Source: Merluccius polli
Lineage: Eukaryota; Chordata; Actinopteri; Gadiformes; Merlucciidae
Direction of reading: 5' to 3'
DNA length: 64,000 bases
Assembly (NCBI GenBank): GCA_030340625.1
Contig: JAOPHQ010005718.1
Coordinates: forward strand, 1-64,000
Shown in pieces: positions 53,942-63,133 of the stretch. The position numbers were made by a program, and so were the translations under genes. The notes beneath the pieces were generated by a model. The model saw nothing but the letters and a program-made list of their open reading frames with translations. It searched no databases and had not been told where the DNA came from. Each line of letters opens with the position of its first letter. Positions within the stretch are counted from its first letter, which is position 1.

Positions 53942-54259
53942 TAAAGCAGATAATGGTAGAGAATGTCTAAGCTTGTAGAATAGACCAACATATTTTGATA
54001 GCTTCTTTGTCAGATGATCAATGTGGTATTTAAAGTTGACAAATTCATCAATATGGATTCCCAGGAATTTTGTGGACTGAACTCTTATGATCTCCTGACC
54101 GTCAATATTGATATGTAGCAGTTCATTATTGATTTTCTTTCTGTTTGAACAGAATAACATATAATTTGTTTTGCTAACATTGAGTGATAGTTTATTGCAT
54201 TTGAACCAGGCATCCACTTTGATTAACTTTGTGTTTACAGTGTCTTGGAGAGTGAGTAG
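53942..54259 (-). CDS. LINE3 reverse transcriptase, thumb part
   Basis: LLTLQDTVNTKLIKVDAWFK leads to CNKLSLNVSKTNYMLF, TKFLGIHIDEFVNFKYHID and LSKYVGLFYKLRHSLPLSAL, the blocks after the catalytic box. It is bounded by two hAT elements. The apparent C-terminus near 53675 lies in hAT DNA. Confidence 0.78.
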
Positions 54260-54267
54260 GTTTCTAT

Positions 54268-54920
54268 TAGGGATGGCCCGATACCGATACTGGGATCGGG
54301 GATCGGGCCGATACTGTAATCATGTACTCGTACTCATACTCATAAAAAATTCACCGATACCACGCACCGATACCACGTAAATTTTGCACAACGAAACTGA
54401 CCGCCGCGCGACCGTTGGAGAGTGCTACAGTGCATCAGGAGCTAATGAAATATCGACCGGGGTGGTCCGACCCATGGTCGTCTTTTTGGGACTCTGAAAA
54501 AATCCAATGTTTTGGTTCATCCACACACACACACACACACACCGGGCCTTTGCACTACAGTTGCCCGAGAAGGGCAGCCCTCTCGGACACACACGCCAGC
54601 TCTTACCGCTGTTTTATTATCATCCACACTTCCAGACCATCACCGGGGCTTCACAGTAATGTGTCCGAGGAGAGCAGCCCTCTCGGACACACACGCAGGC
54701 TATTACCGCTGTTTTATTATCATCCACACTTCCAGACCATCACCGGGGCTTCAGAGTAATGTGTCCGAATAGAGCAGCCCTCTCGGACACACACTCAGGC
54801 TATTACCGCTGTTTTATTATCATCCAAATATCGGTATCGGTACTCGGTATCGGCAAGTACACAAATGTAAATACTCGTACTCGTACTCGTTTTGAAAAAA
54901 ATGGTATCGGGCCATCCCTA
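54268..54920. mobile_element. non-autonomous hAT element with internal tandem repeat, TSD GTTTCTAT
   Basis: Ends TAGGGATGGCCCGATACC are perfect inverted repeats of 18 bp. GTTTCTAT is duplicated at 54260-54267 and 54921-54928. It carries a (CA)n run at about 54522-54542 and a 100-bp tandem repeat. It splits LINE3 between TSHRN and LLTLQ. Confidence 0.9.
54574..54838. repeat. 100-bp tandem repeat, about 2.7 units
   Basis: GCAGCCCTCTCGGACACACA starts at 54574, 54674 and 54774, an exact 100-bp period. Each unit also has CCGCTGTTTTATTATCATCC and CATCACCGGGGCTTCA. The same module occurs in the foldback loops at 22757-22871 and 49011-49128 and in the hAT at 33526-34621. Confidence 0.9.
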
Positions 54921-55370
54921 GTTTCTATGTGAGGTGAACAAATTTGTATCGTCAGGGGACAAGCATATAGGGCGTGTGGAGACTCCAGAAGTACTGTAAG
55001 TGCCTCTCTGATTGACATTTACTCTGTGTTGCTATACCTTGCACTTTGAACCTGTCCACTATCCACAGTAAGTATTGGTAATCTGCTGCTTCCTGGGCAA
55101 TTGAGGGACGTGTGACTTAGCCACGCCCCAGAAACTACACTCTTTTGTCTTACTAAACGGGAGGCGGTACTCATCGTATTGCATAGGCATCGTTATCACC
55201 TGACCCTTCAGCTGGAGCGTCAGCGGAAGCGTCAGCCCTCCTGTGTAGCCCCCTCCTGTGAAGACCCACTCGTGTAAAGACAAGCGAGTCTACCTGTGCG
55301 AGTCCACCGAGCTAGGCCACCAACAAGGCAACCTGTGCTCTTGCCATAGCACATCAACCTCTACACTAAG

Positions 55371-56009
55371 ATGTGCCTCAAGACAATCTCCGTGATCACC
55401 GGTGTCCGCAATCATCATTACCGCCACCACTCGCGGCAAAGAAATGTATCCTACCTCAAGTCACTTCAACAAGCCACACCTCCACGTGCCTCCTTCTCCG
55501 TTGGATTGTGGAACTGCCAGTCTGCAGTAAACAAAGCTGACTTCATCTCTGCATATGCTACTAACCAAAGTCTGGATCTTCTGGCTCTAACTGAAACTTG
55601 GCTAAAGCCTGAAAACACCGCTACCCCGGCTGCGCTATCTTCAAACCACGCATTCTCTCACACCCCCCGCCCATCCAAGCGAGGAGGTGGAACCGGCATC
55701 CTCATCTCCAACAAATGGAACTTCAAGACTCTTCCGACTGAACATAACTACGTATCATTTGAGTATCACACCATCTTGATTACGGCCCCGATTAAAATCT
55801 CTGTGGTTGTCATCTACCGTCCACCAGGACAGCTAGGTGACTTTGTGGATGAGCTAGACACACTTCTGTCTTCCCTCCCCGAGCTAGACTGCCCGCTACT
55901 CGTCCTAGGTGACATGAACATCCACCTGGACAAATCCTGCTCCGAGGACTTCCTGTCTCTCATAAAAGCATTAAACATAGAACTGGTCCGCAGCCCCCCG
56001 ACCCCATAA
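55371..56009 (+). pseudogene. L2-1 endonuclease domain
   Basis: An AP-type endonuclease that would nick the target. SVGLWNCQSAVNKADFI, DLLALTETWLKP, GGTGILISNKW, SVVVIYRPPGQ and PLLVLGDMNIHLD appear in the usual order. The frame ends at TAA after RSPPTP, where a run of C is likely to have slipped; the next block GGKQLDLIRTRDC and TPLHTSDHFFI continues in another frame up to about 56110. The ATG at 55371 is preceded by an untranslated leader of about 415 bp. Confidence 0.82.
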
Positions 56010-56109
56010 AGGTGGCAAACAACTTGACTTAATTCGCACCAGAGACTGCAAAGCTGACTGTCTGCTGGTCACGCCTTTACACACGTCTGACCACTTCTTC
56101 ATCCGCTTC

Positions 56110-56670
56110 TCTGTCTGCCTCCCGGAACAGCCCCCCTGCTCCTACACCAATGATCTCATTCCGCCGCAATCTCAGGAACCTGCTACCCGAGCAGTTTGCC
56201 TCCGCTGTTGCCTCCGTGCTGCCTCCTCTTAGCACATTGGAATCACTAGAGGTTGATGCTGCTACAGAGTCCCTCAGCTCTACACTGAGCTTGTGCTTGG
56301 ATAGCCTGTGTCCTCTATCCACCAAACCTGTACGCTCTACCCAGCCCCGCCCATGGCTGACTGATACCATCCGCAAGTTGCGCTCCACCCTCAGAGCTGC
56401 AGAAAGAAAATGGCACAAAACCAGTAATCCTGAAAACCTCAAGGATCTCCAGGCTCTTCTTGTCTCCTTCTCTACTACCATCACTACTGCAAAAACTGCT
56501 TACTACAATGACAAAATCAGCAGTACCACTGACTCACGGAAATTATTTTCCGCCTTCAAAACACTGCTCAATCCGCCTCCGCCTGCTACAAACCTCTCAG
56601 CTGACAACTTTGCGTCATTCTTTACTGATAAAGTAGCTAAGATCAGCAAAACATTCTGTGACCCGCCCAG
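56110..56670 (+). pseudogene. L2-1 linker between endonuclease and reverse transcriptase
   Basis: MISFRRNLRNLLPEQFASAV, PWLTDTIRKLRSTLRAAERK and FASFFTDKVAKISKTF are recalled from the linker of L2/CR1 proteins. The reading frame changes again near 56680-56720, within a short tandem repeat of AGCCCATCG. Confidence 0.72.
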
Positions 56671-57968
56671 CCATCATAGCCCATCGCAGCCCATCGAAGC
56701 CCATCGAAAACCCACCCCAGCCCAGCCCAGCTCCTCCCCCGATCAATGGCGTATCTCTCGCCTCACTTACTCCTCTCACTGAGAGCGAGGTATCAAAACT
56801 ACTCACTGGTAGCCGTCCTACTACCTGTCCACTGGACCCAATTCCTACAAAACTCCTACAAGCCATAGCCCCCACTGTGGTGCCATCAATCACATGTGTG
56901 ATAAACGCTTCACTTGCCTCTGGGATCTTTCCATCCACTTTCAAACAGGCAAGGGTTATGCCGCTTCTTAAAAAACCCTCACTCAACCCCGCCCAGGTTG
57001 AGAATTACAGACCGGTGTCTCTCCTCCCCTTTCTATCTAAGACCATAGAAAGGGCGGTCTCAAAACAAATCACCGACTTCCTCACTCAGAACGAGCTGCT
57101 CGACAGGAACCAGTCGGGATTCAAAAGCGGCCACTCCACGGAAACAGCTCTGCTATCCGTAACAGAAGCTCTAAGAACAGCTAGAGCTGCGGGCCAGTCC
57201 TCCGTACTGATCCTTCTAGACCTATCAGCTGCCTTCGATACGATCAACCACAGCATTTTACTATCTATACTCTCAAACATGGGCATCTCGGGCACATCAC
57301 TATCTTGGTTCCGATCCTACCTCTCTGAGCGCTCCTTCATGGTGTCATGGCAGGGACATACATCCTCGTCCCAAAGCCTCGGTACAGGGGTCCCCCAAGG
57401 CTCGGTACTGGGGCCTCTTCTCTTCGCCATGTATACTACTTCACTGGGCCAGATCATCCGCTCTCATGGCTTCTCGTACCACTGCTACGCAGATGACACG
57501 CAGCTGTATCTGTCATTTCAGCCAGATGACCCTACCGTCTCAGCACGAATCTCGGCATGCCTCTCCAACCTATCTGTCTGGATGAAGGATCACCACCTTC
57601 AACTTAACCTGTCCAAGACTGAACTCCTGGTTATTCCAGCCCAGCACTCAATCAAACACAACATCAACCTAAACTTTGCCTCTACCACGGTTGCTCCCAC
57701 CAGGATGGTGAAAAACCTGGGCGTCATGATTGACGATCAGCTATCCTTCAAGGACCATATCGCCTCGATTGCCAGGTCGTGCCGCTTTGCACTCTACAAC
57801 ATACGGAAAATCAGACCGTACCTGAACCAATATGCTACCCAACTCCTGGTACAGGCCATGGTCATATCCCGCCTCGACTACTGCAATGCCCTCCTAGCTG
57901 GCCTACCAGCTTGCCCAATTAATCCCACTGCAAAAAGTCCAGAACGCGGCGGCGCGTTCGGTCTTTAA
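56671..57968 (+). pseudogene. L2-1 reverse transcriptase
   Basis: Copies the element RNA at the nicked target. In order: TTCPLDPIPTKLLQA, ARVMPLLKKPSLNP, ENYRPVSLLPFLSK, NQSGFKSGHSTETALL, LDLSAAFDTINHSIL, GVPQGSVLGPLLFAMY, the catalytic YHCYADDTQLYLS, LNLSKTELLVI, KNLGVMIDDQLSF and SRLDYCNALLAGLPA. All catalytic blocks are intact. After LLAGLPA a slip in CCCAATTAATCCC moves the C-terminal part to another frame. Confidence 0.88.
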
Positions 57969-58440
57969 GCAACCTAAAAGAGCACACGTCACGCCTCTGC
58001 TCACTGACCTACACTGGCTACCGGTGGCTGCCCGAATCAAACACAAGTCACTGTCTCTTGCCTACAGAGTGATTTCAGGGTCTGCGCCTACCTACCTAAA
58101 CTCAATCATAATGGCTTACACCCCCTGCCCGGGCGTTGCGCTCATCACAACAGCACCGACTGGCCTCGCCCTCCTTAAACACAAGGCGATCTCAGTCGAG
58201 ATCATTCGCATCTGCAGTTCCCCAATGGTGGAACAAGCTACCAGTTGCTACAAGAGCAGGGGCGTCCCTCCCTGTCTTCAAGAAGCTCTTAAAAACCCTT
58301 CTCTTCCGAGAGCACCTGAAACCATGTTGAATAATGAAGCCATGATGCTCACTTTGTTCACTGTTATTGAAGCTATGTTGATCACTCTTATGCTATTGAA
58401 GTTGAATCGCCTTTGTCTTTATTGCTCTTGATTATATTGA
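57969..58440 (+). pseudogene. L2-1 C-terminal region and 3' UTR start
   Basis: Out of frame with the polymerase: KVQNAAARSVFK, HVTPLLTDLHWLPVAARIKH, AYRVISGSAPTYLN, then after another slip FASAVPQWWNKLPVATRAG and FKKLLKTLLFREHL. These are the standard C-terminal blocks of L2 proteins. Confidence 0.8.
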
Positions 58441-58504
58441 AACTTGACTATGTCCTCAATTGTAAGTCGCTTTGGATAAAAGCGTCTGCTAAATGTAATG
58501 TAAT

Positions 58505-59336
58505 GTCAGCAAAAATTACTTTGTGAAAAACACTGGTGGAATTTACAAAATCGTTAATGTATAGGATAAATAAGAGTGGCCCCAAGATTGAGCCCTGGGG
58601 GACCCCAAAGTTTATGTGCTTGCAGGGTGAGCTACAGTTATTTACAAAGACATACTGTTGTCTATCATAAAGATAGCTTTTGAACCAATCAAGGGCGAGG
58701 CCTCTGATGCCATAGTGATGTAGTTTGCTCAATAATATCTTAAAATCAATAGTATCAAAGGCCTTTGATAGATCAAGAAAAATGCCAATTCCAAACTGGC
58801 CTTCATCAATACAGTCATTTATTTTTTCAAGTAGGTCAAGTATAGCCATACAGGTGGTGCTCTTTTTCCTGAAGCCAAACTGAGATGGAACAAGAATGTT
58901 GAATTTTTCAAGATAGGTATTCAGTCTGTTGTAAACAACTTTTTCAAATACTTTAGAGAGAGTTGGTAATAGTGATATGGGGCGATAATTGCCCATGATG
59001 TTTTTGTCACTCGATTTAAAAATTGGTATGACCCTTGCCATTTTTTGCCATTTTTGGCACAATCCCTGTTGTAAGGGAAAGGTTAATGCAATAAGCGAGC
59101 GGCTCCAGGATCACATCGACAATTGCTTTTAAGATTTTGCTACTAATTCCATCAATGCCAGCTGTATTTGAGCTCTTTAGTTCCATAATGATCTTAAATA
59201 TTTCATTTCTGTCTGTTGGCTTCAAGAAAAAGGAGTGCAGGTAATTGCCAGTTAAATATTGTTGAAATGAAGCCCCCTGGGGTTGTCTGATGTTGGTAGT
59301 GTTGGTATATTTTGTGATAGATTCAGAGGTTTCCAC
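58505..59336 (-). pseudogene. LINE3 reverse transcriptase, N-terminal part
   Basis: SFFLKPTDRNEIFKIIMELK and GIDGISSKILK precede a one-base slip near 59045 in a duplicated AAATGGC word. The frame then gives ARVIPIFKSSDKN, NYRPISLLPTLSKVFEK, QFGFRKKSTTCMAI, GIFLDLSKAFDTIDFKIL and FGVPQGSILGPLLFILYIND, up to VIFAD, where L2-1 is inserted. The following DTNLFTSHRN lies at 54921-54954. The palm and fingers blocks look intact apart from the slip. Confidence 0.8.
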
Positions 59337-59988
59337 ACTAAACTAAGAATCGGAATAAGGATTGTCGGATTCGATGATTAATAATATAAGCAATTATCTT
59401 TATTCAGTTAATGATACAGAACAGAGAATACAGCCTAAGTCCCTAGTCCCTAACAGTACTGGACCTATTTCTCGATAGATGGTTCCGTAGCTGCGTCTCG
59501 CGAACGAGAGTTCACTACAGGAGTCTGGTGAGAGATAGGATGGAGATAACGGGAAGTAAAAAGGTTTTATACTGCCTAAAGGTGTCTTTTCTCCCTGCGA
59601 GCCTCGGAGACAACAATACTGGTGTATGATTGGTTTGTGCCATCTAGGCGTCCAGGTGCTTCCTGAGCCCAACGGCACCAACTCAGACATACGAATCAAA
59701 CATCCTGCTCAAACTGTCTGTCACCTGTATGAACTTTAGAGATGCGTCTATATTCTTGGTACTGCATCTATTTGTGGATCCGTCTACGTCTATATTCTTG
59801 GTTATACACAACCAGAGGTGTGACATTTTTTAAGCGAGTCCCTACTCTAACTCTACAGCTAGTGGTTAAACTGTTAGAACTAGGGGCAATGTTAACTATT
59901 AGGCTTAGAGGCATTATTAAAATTTCGATATAAAAAACATAACAATGTATAAAAATAGTAATGCAAGAAAAATAGCAATGTTAATACA
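59337..59988 (-). repeat. ERV4 3' LTR (left edge approximate)
   Basis: On the minus strand a TATAAAA box (TTTTATA on plus, 59565-59571) is followed about 165 bp later by AATAAA (TTTATT on plus, 59399-59404), the order of U3 promoter, R and polyadenylation signal. The U3 edge fits TGTATTAACATTGC at 59988, preceded on the minus strand by GGGGAGAGTAAAAAAAA, a likely polypurine tract. The U5 edge near 59337 was not fixed. Confidence 0.65.
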
Positions 59989-60464
59989 GTTCGTTTTTTT
60001 TTTTTTTTTTACTCTCCCCGGGCCAACGACCAGGATCCGGGTAGTCCGCGATTCCTGAGTACAATCGAGGCCTCTGGGAGACGAACAATACATATGTTAT
60101 CACACATCAAACAGCAAAAAAGGACATATATATGTGGTTTTCGATATAACCCTCTCAAGTCATCTTCTGATGACTTCCACACAGAAAACACATGTCAAGC
60201 ATCTTATCATTATACTTAAGAGTATTAAAAGGTATTAAAAGCGTTAAAAAGTATTAAAAGTATTAAAAAGTAAAATGCTAGCAAAACCTTCAAACTTGTC
60301 ATTCACGTTGTGAGTACAGCGACGCTGTTTTCTAGGAAGACCTTCCTAACTCAGAGCTTAAAACCTTCTTATCTGTCTTGTTGATAGCACATGAGCAAAA
60401 GTTACACAATAGGGATAGAGCAGGTACCACTGGTCTGTAAGATACGCCATCTCGTGGCCGTTTA
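59989..60464. other. ERV4 region between env and LTR
   Basis: Holds the presumed polypurine tract with an 18-T run on the plus strand (about 59994-60011) and short AGTATTAAAA repeats near 60220-60275. No gene seen. Confidence 0.5.
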
Positions 60465-61808
60465 TTACACCAGACCAGAGTCCTTGAAAACAGCACAGTC
60501 CTCATCATCTGACTTATTGTCCCCTCCCTCATACTGGAGCAGCGCCATCTGGGCTACTCTCTCACTGAGCTGTTCTTTGCGGAGGGTGGTTTCGATGAGA
60601 CGAGTGCATAGGGTACGAGCACATGGGATGCAACAGCACCCGCATGTGATTAGAATCGCAAAAAACGTAGCGATTGAGATTAGCGCGGACATTACAAAAT
60701 GTTTCCATCTGCCGAATAGTCGGGCCGCCCAGTCTCCTAAAGGGTTGCTAACCCCGGAATCTTCTGCCATTTGTTCAGACAGGGTACGGAGGCCGGCCAA
60801 CGCTTTGCTCACTGAGCCGTCTGGAGCCGTGTTGTTGGGGATGAACGTGCAGCATTGCTCGCCGAACATAGAGCATACCCCGCCTTTTTCTGCGAGGAGC
60901 ATGTCTAACGCCATGCGATTCTGGACAGCCATAAGGGAGGTGGCGGACAGTTGTTCGGATAGGCCTTCTATCGCATCGCGGGTTAGGTTGGACAATTTCT
61001 GAACGTTGTAATGGACATAGTTAATTCGATCGACGTTCTTGGTCGGGGTAACCGGGAATATGGCAGACCATAAGGGGATATTTTCGAAGCCGGCCGCTAT
61101 GTTATCAGCTAACTTGTACCTGTCTGGCACGCCGCGGGGGATTCCTATAGCGTCCATATACACGGTGGAGTCTGTGCTTAGGTCCCACTGGTCGGCAGCC
61201 TCGCGGCGGTGCCTGGCTGGGACAGTTGCGTTCCTAAGAAATCCGGTCATTGTGATAGGTACTCGGAGTCTAACGGGGGCGCAGAGGCCTCCCCAGTTTT
61301 CGGGAAGGCGTGGATACAACCTTTTTCCACATAGCAGGAAAATGTCGGCTCTCGCAAATCTGAAACTAGCCGTTTGGAGCTGTTTGGGCCATGTGTTTAT
61401 GTCGGTAACGTTAATACACCAGTCGCTAAGCAATGCTCCTACTTGAACAGTGCCATTGCTTTTGTAGCAATAGTACTTGTCTTCTACTATTTCGAAACGC
61501 GGCGGGCGAGTGTCGTTGTTACTGGGCGGGAAAAGTTCGGTCAGCCGGGAACAATTTGCAGGGTTTGCTTCTCTAAATATTTGTTCTAAACACTTAGTAC
61601 CGGGTTCGTTGATTGGTAACACCATGGGGTTCGTAGTTAACACGGGGCGGGCGGCGGTGCAGGCAATGCAGTCGCCCATTCCTGCCTCCTTAGTGGAGAG
61701 CACTAGCCAGGCGAGCCATAGATTATTTACCCCGCCTCCTGAGCTAATGATCATATTTTGTAGAACCGATAGGTCCTTGGGGTTCATGGCGGATACCCCA
61801 TTGCCCAA
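60465..61808 (-). CDS. env: ERV4 env, distal surface part and transmembrane subunit
   Basis: An open frame of 447 codons from an endogenous retrovirus envelope, which in the family mediates membrane fusion. Visible landmarks: a basic RHRR site where precursor cleavage would fall (about 61196-61219), a segment of the immunosuppressive-domain type (LQNRMALDML) directly before a CX6CC motif (CSMFGEQCC, about 60845-60875), a hydrophobic membrane span, and a Cys-rich juncture (CGCCC). CX6CC is typical of gamma-type and syncytin-like envelopes. The open frame is long, but it is separated from the rest of env by frame breaks, so no complete envelope can be read from this copy. Confidence 0.82.
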   Translation of the reverse strand: MGNGVSAMNPKDLSVLQNMIISSGGGVNNLWLAWLVLSTKEAGMGDCIACTAARPVLTTNPMVLPINEPGTKCLEQIFREANPANCSRLTELFPPSNNDTRPPRFEIVEDKYYCYKSNGTVQVGALLSDWCINVTDINTWPKQLQTASFRFARADIFLLCGKRLYPRLPENWGGLCAPVRLRVPITMTGFLRNATVPARHRREAADQWDLSTDSTVYMDAIGIPRGVPDRYKLADNIAAGFENIPLWSAIFPVTPTKNVDRINYVHYNVQKLSNLTRDAIEGLSEQLSATSLMAVQNRMALDMLLAEKGGVCSMFGEQCCTFIPNNTAPDGSVSKALAGLRTLSEQMAEDSGVSNPLGDWAARLFGRWKHFVMSALISIATFFAILITCGCCCIPCARTLCTRLIETTLRKEQLSERVAQMALLQYEGGDNKSDDEDCAVFKDSGLV

Positions 61809-62560
61809 ATTTCTAATAGCTTGTTCTTTATCTTGTGGGGACGGGGTAGGCGGTGAGGCGGTTGTTACCTTGTATTAGATCTCGAGGGGGCCCAGGGGTT
61901 GACAATAATAACCTTGATTACTGAGACAGGGTCCCAGGCTGCGTAGCGGCTAATTCCTACGGAGAGGTACACAACATTAGGGGCAGAGGGGGCACAAAGT
62001 GTTATGGTACTGATGGTGCCCGAAAGAGGTGAGATAGATGCCTAATTTGCCGTTCGCGAACATGAATAGTGATGTTCCGTCTCGTACCATATCTGTTCTG
62101 TCACGGTGACGTACAACTGTACCGAGGGTGCGAGCCCAGTACGAGTGGGGAGCCCATGTTACAGCTACGTACCTATCTGCTCCGCTACACCCAGACCCTC
62201 CGTTACTCCACCCTCCTGTAATAGGCCCATCACACAGATACACATAATTGTTTTTCCAGCGACTGCTGACATCATAACCCCACCAGTTACGGGCAGTGAA
62301 TAGAGTTCTTAGTTCAATGGTGTACAGAGTTTTTGTACCGTTTGTATGCTGGATCTGGACTCCATCATACTCACGTAGGCAGGGGTCGGAATGGTTACGT
62401 ACGGTGTGGTTGATGTGGAGAGCCCTCTTGGGCCTGGTCTTCGCTGGGGTTTTGGGGGGTTTGGGCAGGAGTGGTTGGCCAGACCGGGGGGGCTTTTCGG
62501 CATGGTCGAGGGCGGGCAACAGGACCTTGGTGTCGGGGGGTTCGCTCCTTTGCGTCCCGT
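61809..62560 (-). pseudogene. ERV4 env, proximal surface part, frame-broken
   Basis: The middle of env. One frame has basic KTRPKRALHINHT (possible cleavage of the leader) and CDGPITGGW, ending at TAA at 61977. A meaningful text (YLSVGISRYAAWDP) continues in a different frame to about 61880 and stops. At least two frame breaks lie here, so this copy of env is not intact as read. Confidence 0.65.
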
Positions 62561-63133
62561 GGGTGGATTGTCTGTAGGGGATATGGGGAGAACTGGGGAG
62601 GTTAGGGGGGAAACCGGGCCTTCATAGTCACCTGTCTCTTGGGACTCCACCCTGATGTGGGACAGCCATATAATGACCCAGACGGCCATGGTCAGAGTGG
62701 CGAGACCGGCAACGGACCAGGGCAGGGGTAGCTGGCGGGTGTTGGCCCCCCTAGGAGCCGCGGTACCCCTTTTTTGGGTAGGGTAAACTTTTCTGAGGGC
62801 GGCCCAGTACTGGGAACGGACCGTGTTGAATGGGGTGTCGTCAGGGTTGCGGGCAGTGCATGCTGCTGTCTCTAGGGCGCGGGTCGCGGAGGCTGAGGTG
62901 GCCCTGGTGATGATGACCCGAAAGGTGCCCAGGCAAAGGTCATCCCCGTTGGTGGCCTTCTCAAAGGCTTGGATCCAGGCTCTACCGTCCCCCTGGATTG
63001 GGGGCAGGTTGGTGGCCAGGGTCCTCAGGGCTGCGGGGGTCCAGGGGCGGTAGATTGTCTTTCCTGGGGCCGGGGGTTGTGGACGCCCGGGCGTCTGTGT
63101 CTCTGGGGGTTGCTCGGCGGCAGTGGCTGGCAT
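62561..63133 (-). pseudogene. ERV4 env leader with capsid-like segment
   Basis: From an ATG at 63133 (MPATAAEQPPETQ), overlapping the integrase end as env genes usually do. About 120 residues, including YRPWTPAALRTLATNLPPI, WIQAFEKATNG and LCLGTFRVIITRAT, precede a hydrophobic span (SVAGLATLTMAVWVIIWL). A leader this long is unusual. The helical text resembles the N-terminal part of retroviral capsid proteins, which is a tentative inference. The frame slips near 62540-62580. Confidence 0.55.

Larger units (their letters stand above)
54955..58504 (+). mobile_element. L2-type LINE (L2-1), nearly full length
   Basis: About 3.55 kb from GGGGACAAGCATATAGGG, through a 5' leader and endonuclease/reverse transcriptase frames, to the tail GTCGCTTTGGATAAAAGCGT and AATGTAATGTAAT. 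GTCA stands at both ends (54951-54954 and 58505-58508). It cuts the LINE3 catalytic box between FAD and DTNLF. Coding is broken by several one-base slips. Confidence 0.88.
51863..59336 (-). mobile_element. non-LTR retrotransposon (LINE3) split by three insertions
   Basis: Minus-strand LINE, whose pieces are 58505-59336, 54921-54954, 53942-54267 and 51863-52433. Inserted between them are an L2 (54955-58504, short TSD GTCA), a hAT (54268-54920) and another hAT (52434-53933). The 5' end is lost at the ERV4 LTR. The left end, which would be the 3' tail, abuts L2-2. Confidence 0.82.

Noticed and set aside
60391..61878. Plus-strand frames of up to 203 codons opposite env
   Set aside because: Antisense shadows of the env frame.
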